Positions 28,726-38,306 of a DNA stretch of 64,000 bases are shown here, one piece after another. Origin of the DNA: Gemmatimonadota bacterium (GTDB lineage: Bacteria > Gemmatimonadota > Gemmatimonadetes > Gemmatimonadales > GWC2-71-9). The DNA lies in contig QHUU01000054.1 in assembly GCA_003222155.1 (NCBI GenBank), forward strand, positions 1 to 64,000. Direction: 5' to 3'. A program made the position numbers and the translations under genes. Every line of letters begins with the position of its first letter. Position 1 is the stretch's first letter. A model generated the notes under the pieces. It was not told the origin of the DNA. It worked only from the letters and a program-made list of their open reading frames with translations, and did no database searches.

Positions 28726-29598
28726 ATGCGCAAGCTCTTGCTGCAGCTCGACAGCTCCAGACTGCCGAGCGTGTTCGACCGAGTGGTCGCGTACGACGGC
28801 GGCGCCGATGAGGTAATGAGCTACGGCGGCATCACCGAACCCGACGTCCGCGACCTGATCCACGGCTGCATCTTCACGCGCGGTCCCAAAGACTTGAAGA
28901 ACACCGCCGTATTCGTCGGCGGCGCGGACATCGCCGTGGGGGAGCAGCTGCTCACCGCGGCGACGAAAGCGATGTTCAAGCCGTTCACCGTCTCCACGAT
29001 GCTCGACTCGAACGGCTCGAACACGACGGCGGTGGCCGCGGTGGCGAAGATGGTGCAGGCAACCGGGGATGTGCGCGGCAAGCGCGTCCTGATCGTCGCG
29101 GGGACCGGGCCGGTCGGAATTCGGGCCGCCGGGCTGTTCGCCAAAGCAGCGGCCGACGTGTGCATCACGTCGCGCAAGGCCGACGCGGGCGAGCGGGCGC
29201 GCGATCTCGTGCTCAAGCGCTTCGGCGGGACGGTACGCGCCATCGCGATGCCGGACGCGAAGGAGGCCATCCGGGCCTGCGAGCGCGCGGAGCTGCTGCT
29301 CAACGCCGGACCCGCAGGGGTCATGCTCGTCCCGAAGCAGGCGTGGGCCAGCCGCCCGGGCCTCAAGGTCGTCGCGGACGTGAACGCGGTTCCCCCGCTC
29401 GGCATCGAGGGGGTCGAGGTGATGGACGACGGCGTGACGAAGGAGGGCGTGGTGTGCTTCGGCGCGCTCGCCATCGGCAACCTGAAGATGAAGGTGCACA
29501 AGGCGTGCATCGCGCGCCTGTTCGAGCGCAACGACCTCGTGCTGGACGCCGAGACCATCGCCGACGTCGCGCGGGAGTTGATGGCGCCGAAGTCGTGA
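28726..29598 (+). CDS. mtdB: NAD(P)-dependent methylene-tetrahydromethanopterin dehydrogenase
   Basis: KLLLQLDSSRLPSVFDRVVAYDGGADEVMSYGGI; VLIVAGTGPVGIRAAGLFAKAAADVCITSRK. Confidence 0.94.
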   Translation: MRKLLLQLDSSRLPSVFDRVVAYDGGADEVMSYGGITEPDVRDLIHGCIFTRGPKDLKNTAVFVGGADIAVGEQLLTAATKAMFKPFTVSTMLDSNGSNTTAVAAVAKMVQATGDVRGKRVLIVAGTGPVGIRAAGLFAKAAADVCITSRKADAGERARDLVLKRFGGTVRAIAMPDAKEAIRACERAELLLNAGPAGVMLVPKQAWASRPGLKVVADVNAVPPLGIEGVEVMDDGVTKEGVVCFGALAIGNLKMKVHKACIARLFERNDLVLDAETIADVARELMAPKS

Positions 29599-29602
29599 GC
29601 CG

Positions 29603-30694
29603 ATGCCCCGCGTGATCGGCATCGACCCGGGGACGGTGAGCATCGATCTCTGTGGACTCGACGACGGCCGCCTGTTCCTCGATCGCTCCCGGCCCACCGC
29701 GGAGGCGCTGGCCGACCCCGCGCGCTTCGTGACCGAGCTCGAGGCGGCGGGCCCGCTCGATCTGGTCGCCGGCCCGTCCGGGTACGGCCTGCCGCTCACG
29801 CGCGTGCAGGACGTCACCGACGAAGATCTGCGCCTCGCGTTTCTCGCGGCCCCCGGAGAGACCGGCGGCATCGGCGGGCTCCGCGACCTGGTGCGCGCGC
29901 TGGCGCGCTCCAAGCTGCCGGTCGTGCTCACGCCCGGGGTGGTGCATCTCCCCACCGTGCCCACACATCGAAAGGTGAACCGCGTCGACATGGGGACGGC
30001 CGACAAGGTGTGCGCAGTCGCGCTCGCGATCGTCGACCAGGCCCGCCGACTGGGATGCCCGCTCTCGGCCACGTCGTTCGTGCTGCTCGAGCTGGGCGGC
30101 GCCTTCACCGCCGCGGTCGCCGTGGCGGGCGGCCGGATCGTCGACGGCGCGGGGGGCTCGGCGGGAGCGCTGGGGTTCCGGGCGGCGGGCGCCCTCGACG
30201 GCGAGGTCGCCTATCTGGCGGGCAGCGTGTCGAAGGCACTGCTGTTTCGGGGCGGCGTCACGACCGTCGCGGGCTGGGAAGAGGAGACCGAGCCGATCGA
30301 TCGGCTGGCCCGTCCCACGACGCCGCGGGAACGCGTCGCGTCGGACGCGCTCATCGAGAGCACGGTGAAGACGGCGGTCGCGCTCGCCTTGTCGGTGTCG
30401 GGGCCCGCAGAGTTCGTGTTGTCGGGGCGGCTCGCGCGGGTCGACGCGGTGAGCGGAGCCATCCGCCGACGGCTCGAGCCGTTCGCTCCTACGCGCGTGC
30501 TCGAGGGGTTCGCCGCGGTGACGAAACAGGCGGCGCAGGGCGCGGCGCTCGTCGCCGACGGCCTGGCGGGCGGGACACACCGCGAGCTCGTCGAGCTGTT
30601 GGCGATCCGCGAGGCGCGCGGCAGCGTGCTCGATCATCTGTACGTGGTCCCGCGCGAGCAGGCGCTCCGCCGGCTGGGCGAGGGGCTCTCATGA
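29603..30694 (+). CDS. DUF1464-family (predicted kinase-like) protein
   Basis: MPRVIGIDPGTVSIDLCGLDDGRLFLD; ASKHA-like fold; in C1 gene cluster. Confidence 0.8.
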   Translation: MPRVIGIDPGTVSIDLCGLDDGRLFLDRSRPTAEALADPARFVTELEAAGPLDLVAGPSGYGLPLTRVQDVTDEDLRLAFLAAPGETGGIGGLRDLVRALARSKLPVVLTPGVVHLPTVPTHRKVNRVDMGTADKVCAVALAIVDQARRLGCPLSATSFVLLELGGAFTAAVAVAGGRIVDGAGGSAGALGFRAAGALDGEVAYLAGSVSKALLFRGGVTTVAGWEEETEPIDRLARPTTPRERVASDALIESTVKTAVALALSVSGPAEFVLSGRLARVDAVSGAIRRRLEPFAPTRVLEGFAAVTKQAAQGAALVADGLAGGTHRELVELLAIREARGSVLDHLYVVPREQALRRLGEGLS

Positions 30695-31824
30695 CGCGCG
30701 TGCTCATCGCCGGCGTCTCCACGCGAGGGCTCGCGGAATCGGCGGCGAGGGCGGGGTATGACGTACTCGCTGTGGACGGCTTCGGCGACCTGGACCTGCG
30801 CGCTCGCGCGCAGTCGGTCATGGTGACACGGAGCGGCGCGCGGTTCAGTATCCGCGCGGCGGTCGCGGCTGCGCGCGGGCTCCGCTGGGACGCCGTCTGC
30901 TACGTGGGCAGCTTCGAAAACCACGCCCGCGCAGTCGGCGCGCTCGCCGCCGGCCGGGTCTTATGGGGCAATCGGCCCGGCGCGCTCTCGGCCGTGCGCG
31001 ACCCGGCGCGGCTGGCGCGCGCGCTGCGCGCGCAGGGGCTCCCCACACCGGCCGTCCGCGCCACGGCGCCGCGCGGTGCGACGGGCCGGGGCGGGCGCTG
31101 GCTGGTAAAGCCCCGGGCGTCGGGCGGAGGCAGCGGCGTGGCAGCGTGGCACGGCGGCTCGTTGCCGCGCGGCAGCTACCTGCAGCAGCGTGTGGCCGGG
31201 ACTCCAGGGTCGATCGTGTTCGCCGCGGACGGGCGTAGCGCGGTGCCGTTGGGCGTGTCGCGCGCCCTCGCGGGCGATCCGGCCTTTGGCGCCGGCGGCT
31301 TTCGCTACTGCGGCAGCATCCTCGTCGCCCCCGAGCAGCCTCTGTTCGGCCACGCGTGTCGCCTCGCCGCAGCGGTCACACAAGCGTTCGGGTTGGTGGG
31401 CGTCAACGGTATCGATTTCGTCGCTCGGAGGAGTGTGCCCTACGCGGTGGAGGTCAACCCGCGCTATTGCGCATCGATGGAGCTCGTCGAGCGGGCGCAC
31501 GGGATTTCGATCTTCGAGGTGCATGCTCGCGCGTGCGCAGGGGAGCTCCCCCACTTCGAGATCACGGGGCCGGGCCCGGCGGGCGTACTCGGGAAGGCGA
31601 TCGTGTTCGCCCGGGAGGACGTGGTCCCGGAAGAGACGCCGCACTGGCTGGCGCACGACGACGTGCGCGACGTGCCTCCGCCCGGCGAACGCATCGAGCG
31701 GGGCCATCCCATCTGTACGGTGTTCGCGCAGGGGCGCACGGTCGCCGCGTGTCGTGCGGCGCTCGGCGCCCGGGCGCGCACCCTGTACCGCCGCCTGGAA
31801 GCACACCACGCGAGGTCCGCGTGA
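30691..31824 (+). CDS. ATP-grasp protein of C1/H4MPT cluster
   Basis: TRVLIAGVSTRGLAESAARAGYDVLAVDGFGDLD; WLVKPRASGGGSGV; VGVNGIDFVARRSVPYAVEVNPRYCASMEL. Confidence 0.85.
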   Translation: MTRVLIAGVSTRGLAESAARAGYDVLAVDGFGDLDLRARAQSVMVTRSGARFSIRAAVAAARGLRWDAVCYVGSFENHARAVGALAAGRVLWGNRPGALSAVRDPARLARALRAQGLPTPAVRATAPRGATGRGGRWLVKPRASGGGSGVAAWHGGSLPRGSYLQQRVAGTPGSIVFAADGRSAVPLGVSRALAGDPAFGAGGFRYCGSILVAPEQPLFGHACRLAAAVTQAFGLVGVNGIDFVARRSVPYAVEVNPRYCASMELVERAHGISIFEVHARACAGELPHFEITGPGPAGVLGKAIVFAREDVVPEETPHWLAHDDVRDVPPPGERIERGHPICTVFAQGRTVAACRAALGARARTLYRRLEAHHARSA

Positions 31825-33083
31825 GCGCCGCCGCCCGGACCGTCGAGCACGCCACCTGCCTCGGCTGCGGTTGCGCCTGCGACGATATCACGGTCGTGGT
31901 CCAGCGCGGCCGCCTCACGGAAGCGAAGCGGGCGTGCGCGCTGGGCACCGCCTGGTTCGGAGACGGCCAGGTGCCGGACGTGGTCCGGATACGTGGCCGG
32001 GCAGGGACGCTCGAGCGAGCTCTCAGCGAGGCGACGAGGCTCCTCAGGGAGGCGAAGCGCCCGCTCGTTTATCTCGCGGGGGACATTTCCTGCGAAGTGC
32101 AGCGCGACGCCGTCGCGATCGCCGATCGGCTCAAGGGCGCGATTGACAGCCTGGCCGGTACGGCCGCCCCAGGCGTGCTCGCCGCGCAGCGCCGGGGACG
32201 CGCGGGCGCGACGCTCGGCGAGCTGCGCCAGCGCGCCGATCTCGTGGTGTTCTGGGGCGTGGACCCCGACGCGCGCTATCCGCGCTACAGCGCGCGCTAT
32301 GCCGTCGATCCCGTGGGCCTCGCCGTGCCCGCCGGGAGACGGAGTCGTCGTGTGATCGCCGTGGATGTGGGCGACGCCCGCGGTCCGGCGGCCGCTGACG
32401 GCCGCGTGGCGATCCCGCCCGATGCCGAGCTCGATGCGCTCGGTGCCATGCGCGCGCAGGTCCAGGGGCGGACCGTGGCGCCTGACGGGCCGTTCGGGAC
32501 GGCGATCGCCTTGGTCCACGAGATGACCAAAGCGCGATACGTGGCCCTAGTAGCCGACGCGGAGCCGGGCCCGACGCCCTCGGACCCGGACCGTGCGGAA
32601 GCTCTGATCGCGCTGGCGCAGGCCCTGAACGACCCCACGCGGTGCGCCCTCTCGACGCTCCGCGGCGGCGGCAACCGCTCGGGAGCGGATGCCGTACTCA
32701 CGTGGCAGACCGGGTTCCCGTTCGCGGTGGACTTCGGGCGCGGGTATCCGACCTACCGGCCTCACGCCGGCGCGGCCGAGCGCCTCGCGGGGGGCGAGGT
32801 GGACGCGGCGCTCGTGATCGGCGCGCCGGCGACGCTGCCCGATTCCATCGCCCGCGGGTTGGGCGGCGTCGCCACGATCGCGATCGGTCCGCGGGCGAGT
32901 GCCGCGGGGTGGAAACCCGTGGTCGCAGTGGACACGGGTGTCGCGGGCATTCACGAGGGCGGCACCGCGTTCCGGATGGACGACGTGCCGCTGCCGCTGC
33001 GACCGGCCTTCGGCGGGGAGGACGTGCGCAGCGCGGCATCCACCGTACGCGCGCTACGCGAGCGGCTGGAGGGTGCCGCGTGA
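31821..33083 (+). CDS. fhcB: Formylmethanofuran dehydrogenase/formyltransferase-hydrolase complex subunit B
   Basis: CLGCGCACDDITVVV; ADLVVFWGVDPDARYPRYSARYAV; ALSTLRGGGNRSGADAVLTWQTGFPFAVDF. Confidence 0.9.
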   Translation: MSAAARTVEHATCLGCGCACDDITVVVQRGRLTEAKRACALGTAWFGDGQVPDVVRIRGRAGTLERALSEATRLLREAKRPLVYLAGDISCEVQRDAVAIADRLKGAIDSLAGTAAPGVLAAQRRGRAGATLGELRQRADLVVFWGVDPDARYPRYSARYAVDPVGLAVPAGRRSRRVIAVDVGDARGPAAADGRVAIPPDAELDALGAMRAQVQGRTVAPDGPFGTAIALVHEMTKARYVALVADAEPGPTPSDPDRAEALIALAQALNDPTRCALSTLRGGGNRSGADAVLTWQTGFPFAVDFGRGYPTYRPHAGAAERLAGGEVDAALVIGAPATLPDSIARGLGGVATIAIGPRASAAGWKPVVAVDTGVAGIHEGGTAFRMDDVPLPLRPAFGGEDVRSAASTVRALRERLEGAA

Positions 33084-34702
33084 CGACGCCCAGCCGCCTG
33101 AGGATCGCCGGTGGCACGGTTTACGACCCCGCGAACGGAGTGGACGGCGCGGTGCAAGACGTATGCATCGAGGGTGACCGCATCGTCGCGGAGCTGCCGG
33201 CGGGGGTGCCACGCCTCGACGTCCGCGGGATGGTGGTGATGCCGGGCGGCGTGGACATCCACGCGCACGTCGCCGGGTCGAGCGTGAACCACGCGCGTCG
33301 CCTGCTGCCGGAGGAGCACGCAGCCGATCCCGTGCCGGCACCGCCGCTGGCGGACGGTGCGCCGGCACGCTCCGGAACGGGCGGAACGGTGCCGAGCACG
33401 TTCGCCACCGGGTATCGCTACGCGGGGCTCGGCTACACCACTGCGATGGAAGCGGCGGTGGCCCCGCTTGCGGCGCGACACGCGCACGCCGAGCTCGACG
33501 ATACGCCGATCATCGACTCGGGGTTCTACGTGCTGCTCGGCAACGACGATTATCTGCTGCGCCAGATCGCGGCGGGGGAGACGGCGCGGGCACGGGACTA
33601 CGCCGGCTGGCTGCTGGGCGTGACCCGGGCGTATGCGATCAAGATCGTGAACCCGGGCGGGGTGACCGTGTGGAAGGGTGGCGGCCGCAACGTGAGCGGG
33701 CTGGACGACGTCGTGGGGTCGAGCGCGGTCACGCCGCGCAAGATCCTCGAGACCCTGGCAGGGGCGGCGAACGGCCTCGCTCTCCCTCACCCCGTCCATA
33801 TCCACTGCAACAACCTGGGACAGCCCGGCAACTCCGCGACCACGCTCGAGTCCATGCGGGCGCTCGCGGGCCGGCGCGCGCACTTCACGCATCTCCAGTT
33901 TCACAGTTACGGCGGCGAGCGGGGGAAGGGCTGGAAGTCGGCCGCGAGAGACGTGATCGACTACGTGAACGGCCACGCCGAGCTGAGCGTCGACGTCGGC
34001 CAGGTGATGTTCGGCTCCGCCACGACCGTTACGGCGGACGGGCCGGTCGAGCACCTGCTGTACGCGAGCAGCGGGCGCAAGTGGGTGAACGTGGATATCG
34101 AGCTCGAGACGGGCTGCGGCATCGTGCCGTATGCCTACCGCGAGCAGGCCGCGGTCGCCGCGCTGCAGTGGGCCGTGGGGCTCGAGCTGTTCCTGCTCGC
34201 CAAGGACCCGTGGCGCGTGGTCCTCTCGACCGACCATCCCAACGGGGGCACGTTCCTCTCCTATCCGGAGCTGATCCGGCTCCTGATGGACCGTGCCTAC
34301 CGCGACGAGCGACTGAAAGCCGTGAACCAGAAGCTGTTGGCCGGGAGCGCGCTGCTGGACGGCTTGGCGCGGGAATACACGCTGGGCGAGATCGCGATCG
34401 TCACGCGCGCCGGCCCCGCCCGACTGCTCGGGCTCCCGCAGAAGGGACATCTCGGCCCGGGGGCGGACGCCGACGTGACCGTGTACGCACCGGACGCCGA
34501 CCGGGCGAAGATGTTCGCCGCGCCCCGCTACGTGATCAAGGGCGGTACCGTGGTTGTCCAAGACGGGCAGCTGCGCCGGGCGTCCGCGGGAGCGCGGCTC
34601 GCCGTGCGCCCGGACTACGACGTCGCTGTGAAGAAGGATGTGAAGCGGTTCTTCGACGACTACGCCACGGTCGCGTTCGAGAATTACGGGGCGGAGCCGT
34701 GA
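33080..34702 (+). CDS. fhcA: Formylmethanofuran dehydrogenase/formyltransferase-hydrolase complex subunit A
   Basis: GTVYDPANGVDGAVQDVCIEGDRIV; MPGGVDIHAHVAGSSVNHARRLLPEEH; VHIHCNNLGQPGN. Confidence 0.96.
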   Translation: MTTPSRLRIAGGTVYDPANGVDGAVQDVCIEGDRIVAELPAGVPRLDVRGMVVMPGGVDIHAHVAGSSVNHARRLLPEEHAADPVPAPPLADGAPARSGTGGTVPSTFATGYRYAGLGYTTAMEAAVAPLAARHAHAELDDTPIIDSGFYVLLGNDDYLLRQIAAGETARARDYAGWLLGVTRAYAIKIVNPGGVTVWKGGGRNVSGLDDVVGSSAVTPRKILETLAGAANGLALPHPVHIHCNNLGQPGNSATTLESMRALAGRRAHFTHLQFHSYGGERGKGWKSAARDVIDYVNGHAELSVDVGQVMFGSATTVTADGPVEHLLYASSGRKWVNVDIELETGCGIVPYAYREQAAVAALQWAVGLELFLLAKDPWRVVLSTDHPNGGTFLSYPELIRLLMDRAYRDERLKAVNQKLLAGSALLDGLAREYTLGEIAIVTRAGPARLLGLPQKGHLGPGADADVTVYAPDADRAKMFAAPRYVIKGGTVVVQDGQLRRASAGARLAVRPDYDVAVKKDVKRFFDDYATVAFENYGAEP

Positions 34703-35589
34703 AGATCAACGGCGTCGCGATCGAGGACACGTTTGCCGAGGCGTTCACGATGCGGGTCGCGCGCCTGCTCATCACGGGGCGTACGCTCGGCTGGGCCAGA
34801 GAAGCGGCCGTCAAGCTCACGGGCTTCGCCACCTCGGTGATCGGCTGCAAGTGCGAGGCGGGCATCGAGCGCGAGCTCCGGGACGATGAGACGCCTGACG
34901 GCCGGCCCGGAGTCAGCGTGCTGTTTCTGACCATGGACAAGGCGAGCCTCCCCGAGCAGCTGATCGTGCGGGTCGGTCAGACCGTGCTCACCTGCCCCAC
35001 GACCGCCTGCTTCGACGGCCTGCCGGAGGCGCCGGACCGGCTGCCCGTGGGGAAGGCGTTGCGGGTGTTCGGCGACGGCTTCCAGGCGAGCAAGGTGATC
35101 GGCGGCAAGCGCTACTGGCGTCTGCCGGTCATGGAGGGGGAGTTCCTGATCGAAGAGACGTTCGGGATGCTGAAGGGTGTCGGCGGGGGGAATTTCCTGA
35201 TCCTCGCCCGAGACGCGGACGCCGCGCTGGCCTCGGCCGAAGCCGCCGTCGCGGCGATGACCGGTCTCCCGGGAGTCATCCTGCCGTTCCCGGGCGGGGT
35301 GGTGCGGAGCGGGAGCAAGGTGGGATCGCAGCGCTACAAGAACCTGATCGCCACGACGAACGACGCGTTCGCCCCTACTCTGAAAGCCGTCACACAGTCG
35401 CAGCTCCCGGAGGTTGTGAACAGCGTGCTCGAGATCGTGCTTGATGGAACCGACGGGCCGTCGATCGAGGCGGCGATGCGGGCCGGTATCCGCGCGGCCT
35501 GCCGGCCCGGTGTGCAGACGATCACGGCGGGGAATTATGGAGGGAGGCTCGGGCCGCATCACTTTTATCTGCGCAAGATCCTCGGATGA
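34699..35589 (+). CDS. fhcD: Formylmethanofuran:tetrahydromethanopterin formyltransferase
   Basis: INGVAIEDTFAEAFTMRVARLLITG; SVIGCKCEAGIER; TTACFDGLP; GGRLGPHHFYLRKIL. Confidence 0.96.
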   Translation: MKINGVAIEDTFAEAFTMRVARLLITGRTLGWAREAAVKLTGFATSVIGCKCEAGIERELRDDETPDGRPGVSVLFLTMDKASLPEQLIVRVGQTVLTCPTTACFDGLPEAPDRLPVGKALRVFGDGFQASKVIGGKRYWRLPVMEGEFLIEETFGMLKGVGGGNFLILARDADAALASAEAAVAAMTGLPGVILPFPGGVVRSGSKVGSQRYKNLIATTNDAFAPTLKAVTQSQLPEVVNSVLEIVLDGTDGPSIEAAMRAGIRAACRPGVQTITAGNYGGRLGPHHFYLRKILG

Positions 35590-36350
35590 GCGACGCCATC
35601 ACCCTCACCCTCATGACGGCCCCAACGCAGACCCTCGTTGCCGATTGCATCGCCGCGGACCGGTTCGCCGCCCTCAGCGCTCAGGCCATCGCCGCGCTGC
35701 CGGTCGTGCACGGCGCGCGCCCGGCCACGCTCGGGGATTTCTTCCGGGTCCGGGGTGAGCGCGCGAGCGTCGTCCGGATCGAGGGCGATTGTGCGCGGAT
35801 CGAGGCGATCGGCAGCGGCATGGCGGGAGGCGAGCTGGTGATCGACGGCAGTGTGGGACGCGACCTCGGGGTCGCCATGTCGGGCGGTCGGATCGATCTG
35901 CGTGGCAACGCGGGCGCCAACGCCGGCGGCGCGCCGGCCGGCGCCGCGCGCGGCATGACCGGCGGCGAGATCATCGTGCGGGGCAGCGTCGGCGACGAGG
36001 CGGGCGCGCGCATGCGGCGGGGACTGCTCGTCGTGACGGGGGACGGGGGACGGGGGACGGGCAAGGGCATGATCGCCGGGACGGTCGTGGTGTGCGGGAA
36101 GGCGGGCTCGGGCACGGGGCGCTTTTTGAAGCGGGGATCGATCGTCGCGCTGGGCGAGGTCGAGCGTCCGGCCACGTTCCGCTACGCGTGCACCTACCGG
36201 CCCCCCCACGTGGCGCTGCTGCTGCGCTACCTGGGGGCCCGCTGCCGGCTGGACGTCGCCTCCGCTCAGGTCACGGGACGCTACGAGCGCTACTCGGGCG
36301 ACCTGGCCGAACTCGGAAAAGGGGAGCTGTTGCGATGGGTGGGGGAGTGA
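35586..36350 (+). CDS. fhcC: Formyltransferase/hydrolase complex subunit C
   Basis: Glutamate-synthase-alpha-like beta-helix: GSGMAGGELVIDGSVGRDLGVAMSGGRIDLRGNAG...AARGMTGGEIIVRGSVGDEAGARMRRG. Confidence 0.94.
   Translation: MSDAITLTLMTAPTQTLVADCIAADRFAALSAQAIAALPVVHGARPATLGDFFRVRGERASVVRIEGDCARIEAIGSGMAGGELVIDGSVGRDLGVAMSGGRIDLRGNAGANAGGAPAGAARGMTGGEIIVRGSVGDEAGARMRRGLLVVTGDGGRGTGKGMIAGTVVVCGKAGSGTGRFLKRGSIVALGEVERPATFRYACTYRPPHVALLLRYLGARCRLDVASAQVTGRYERYSGDLAELGKGELLRWVGE
36033..36060 (+). repeat. Heptad repeat tract (G[T/G]GACGG)x4 within fhcC
   Basis: GTGACGG GGGACGG GGGACGG GGGACGG. Confidence 0.9.
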
Positions 36351-37312
36351 GCGAGACCGGACTGGGCTTGAACGAGCGGGCGTGGCGCATCGCCGACGCC
36401 ATGGTGGCGAACGCCGCCGAGCTGCGCGTCACCGCGCGGACGCTCCCGGGTGGCGCGCGGGTGATCGACGCCGGCATCGACACGCCGGGAGGCTACGGCG
36501 CAGGGCGGGCCCTGGCGGAGATCTGCATGGGAGGGCTCGCCGACGTCGCGTACCCGCCGGTCCCGATCGGCGGCGATCCGTGGCCCGGCGTGCGCGTGTG
36601 GACGGATCACCCCGCAGTCAGCTGTATGGCGTCCCAATACGCCGGGTGGGCGATCCAGGTGGGAAAGTACTTCGCGATGGGGTCCGGGCCGCTGCGTGCG
36701 CATGCGCGGGTCGAGAAAGAGCTGTTCGCCAAACTCCGCTATGCGGAACGGGCGCAGCGCGGCGTGCTGGTGCTCGAGACCCGGGCCACGCCCACGGACG
36801 AGGTGACCGCCTGGGTCGGGCAGAAGGCGGGGCTCGCGCCGTCGCAGCTGACCTTCGTGGTGGCCCCCACCGCGAGCCTCGCCGGCGGCGTGCAGATCGC
36901 CGCCCGCATCCTCGAGACCGGGCTGCACAAGATGGACACGCTGGGCTTCGACGTGACGAAGGTGGTGAGCGGCATCGGCACGGCGCCGCTCCCGCCCGTC
37001 GCGAAGAACGACCTCCGGGCCATCGGCCGCACCAACGACTGCATCCTGTACGGCGGCCAGGCGCGCTACACGGTGAGCGCCGACGATGCGGAGCTCGCCG
37101 AGCTCGCGCCCAAGGTCCCGGCCTCGGCGTCCAAGGACTACGGGACGCCGTTCTACGACATCTTCAAGCGTTACGACGGTGACTTCTACAAGATCGACCC
37201 GCTGCTCTTCAGCCCCGCCGAGGTGTGGCTGACGAGTGTGGGGAGCGGGAAGACGTACCACGCGGGACATGTGAACCCCGACGTATTGCGCGCATCGTTG
37301 CTCGAGACGTGA
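36347..37312 (+). CDS. mch: Methenyltetrahydromethanopterin cyclohydrolase
   Basis: LNERAWRIADAMVANAAELRV; GARVIDAGIDTPGGYGAGRALAEICMGGLADV; GIGTAPLPPVAKNDLRAIGRTNDCILYGG. Confidence 0.97.
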   Translation: MSETGLGLNERAWRIADAMVANAAELRVTARTLPGGARVIDAGIDTPGGYGAGRALAEICMGGLADVAYPPVPIGGDPWPGVRVWTDHPAVSCMASQYAGWAIQVGKYFAMGSGPLRAHARVEKELFAKLRYAERAQRGVLVLETRATPTDEVTAWVGQKAGLAPSQLTFVVAPTASLAGGVQIAARILETGLHKMDTLGFDVTKVVSGIGTAPLPPVAKNDLRAIGRTNDCILYGGQARYTVSADDAELAELAPKVPASASKDYGTPFYDIFKRYDGDFYKIDPLLFSPAEVWLTSVGSGKTYHAGHVNPDVLRASLLET

Positions 37313-37335
37313 ACCTCAATCAGGGAGCTCGCATC

Positions 37336-37422
37336 ATGCCGCGTCCGTCGCAGAACCTCGCCGTGCTCGCCGCTCTCGGCACCGGCGGCTTCACCGTGCT
37401 GCTCGGGCGGAAGTCCAACTGA
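37336..37422 (+). CDS. Candidate 28-aa microprotein between mch and the second ATP-grasp gene
   Basis: MPRPSQNLAVLAALGTGGFTVLLGRKSN with upstream GGGAG; no homology evidence. Confidence 0.3.
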   Translation: MPRPSQNLAVLAALGTGGFTVLLGRKSN

Positions 37423-37427
37423 CGGCG

Positions 37428-38306
37428 GTGCGCGTCGCGATTCTCGCCGCACGGCAGGGCTGGCACACCGACCAGCTCTGCCGCGCGCTCGCCGAGCGGG
37501 GGCACGAAGGGCGGGTGCTCCCCTACGAAGCGCTGGTGGCGCACCTGGGCGGCGCGGCGTCCGGGGTGGCGGCGGCCGGCGAGGATCTCGCCCGGTGTGC
37601 CGCGGTGCTGGCGCGCATCATCCCTGCCGGCTCGCTCGAGCAGATCGTATTCCGCGTGGACGCGCTGCACACGCTGGAAGAGCGCGGCATCCCGGTCATC
37701 AACCCGCCGCGCACCATCGAGCGCACCGTCGACAAGCTGTGGACCACGGCGCTGCTCGAGCAGGCGGGACTGCGCGTGCCCGAAACGGTGGTGTGCGAGA
37801 CTCCCGACGAGGCACTGGCGGCGTTTCGCGCGCTGGGCGACGTGATCGTGAAGCCGTTGTTCGGCTCGATGGGGCTCGGCATGGTGCGGGTAACCGACGA
37901 GGAGATCGCGTTTCGCGTGTTTCGCACGCTGGAAACGCTGCGGGGCGTATATTATGTCCAGCGGACGATCGATCACGCCGGCTGCGACGTGCGGGTGTTC
38001 GTGGCGGGCGGCCGCGTCATCGGCGCGATCGAGCGGAGCGCGCCCGGTTGGAAGACCAATCTCGCGCGCGGCGGGCGCGCGCGGGCAGTGACGTTGACGC
38101 CCCAGCGGATGGAGCTGGCCCTCGCGGCCGCCCGCGCCGTGGGTGCGGACTATGCGGGCGTCGACCTCCTGCCCGCGCGCGACGGTACCGTGTACGTCGT
38201 GGAGGTGAACGGGATTCCCGGATGGCGCGGCCTGCAGGAGGCGACGTCGCTCGACGTCGCCGCAGCGATCGTCGAGTTGCTCATCGGGCGCGTGGCGCGG
38301 CAGTGA
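37428..38306 (+). CDS. RimK-like ATP-grasp ligase (probable cofactor glutamyl ligase)
   Basis: GIPVINPPRTIERTVDKLWTTALLEQAGLRVPETVV; VIVKPLFGSMGLGMVRV; VEVNGIPGWRGLQEAT. Confidence 0.88.
   Translation: MRVAILAARQGWHTDQLCRALAERGHEGRVLPYEALVAHLGGAASGVAAAGEDLARCAAVLARIIPAGSLEQIVFRVDALHTLEERGIPVINPPRTIERTVDKLWTTALLEQAGLRVPETVVCETPDEALAAFRALGDVIVKPLFGSMGLGMVRVTDEEIAFRVFRTLETLRGVYYVQRTIDHAGCDVRVFVAGGRVIGAIERSAPGWKTNLARGGRARAVTLTPQRMELALAAARAVGADYAGVDLLPARDGTVYVVEVNGIPGWRGLQEATSLDVAAAIVELLIGRVARQ

Noticed and set aside
32951-34561. 536-aa minus-strand ORF opposite fhcA
   Set aside because: Shadow ORF of conserved fhcA.
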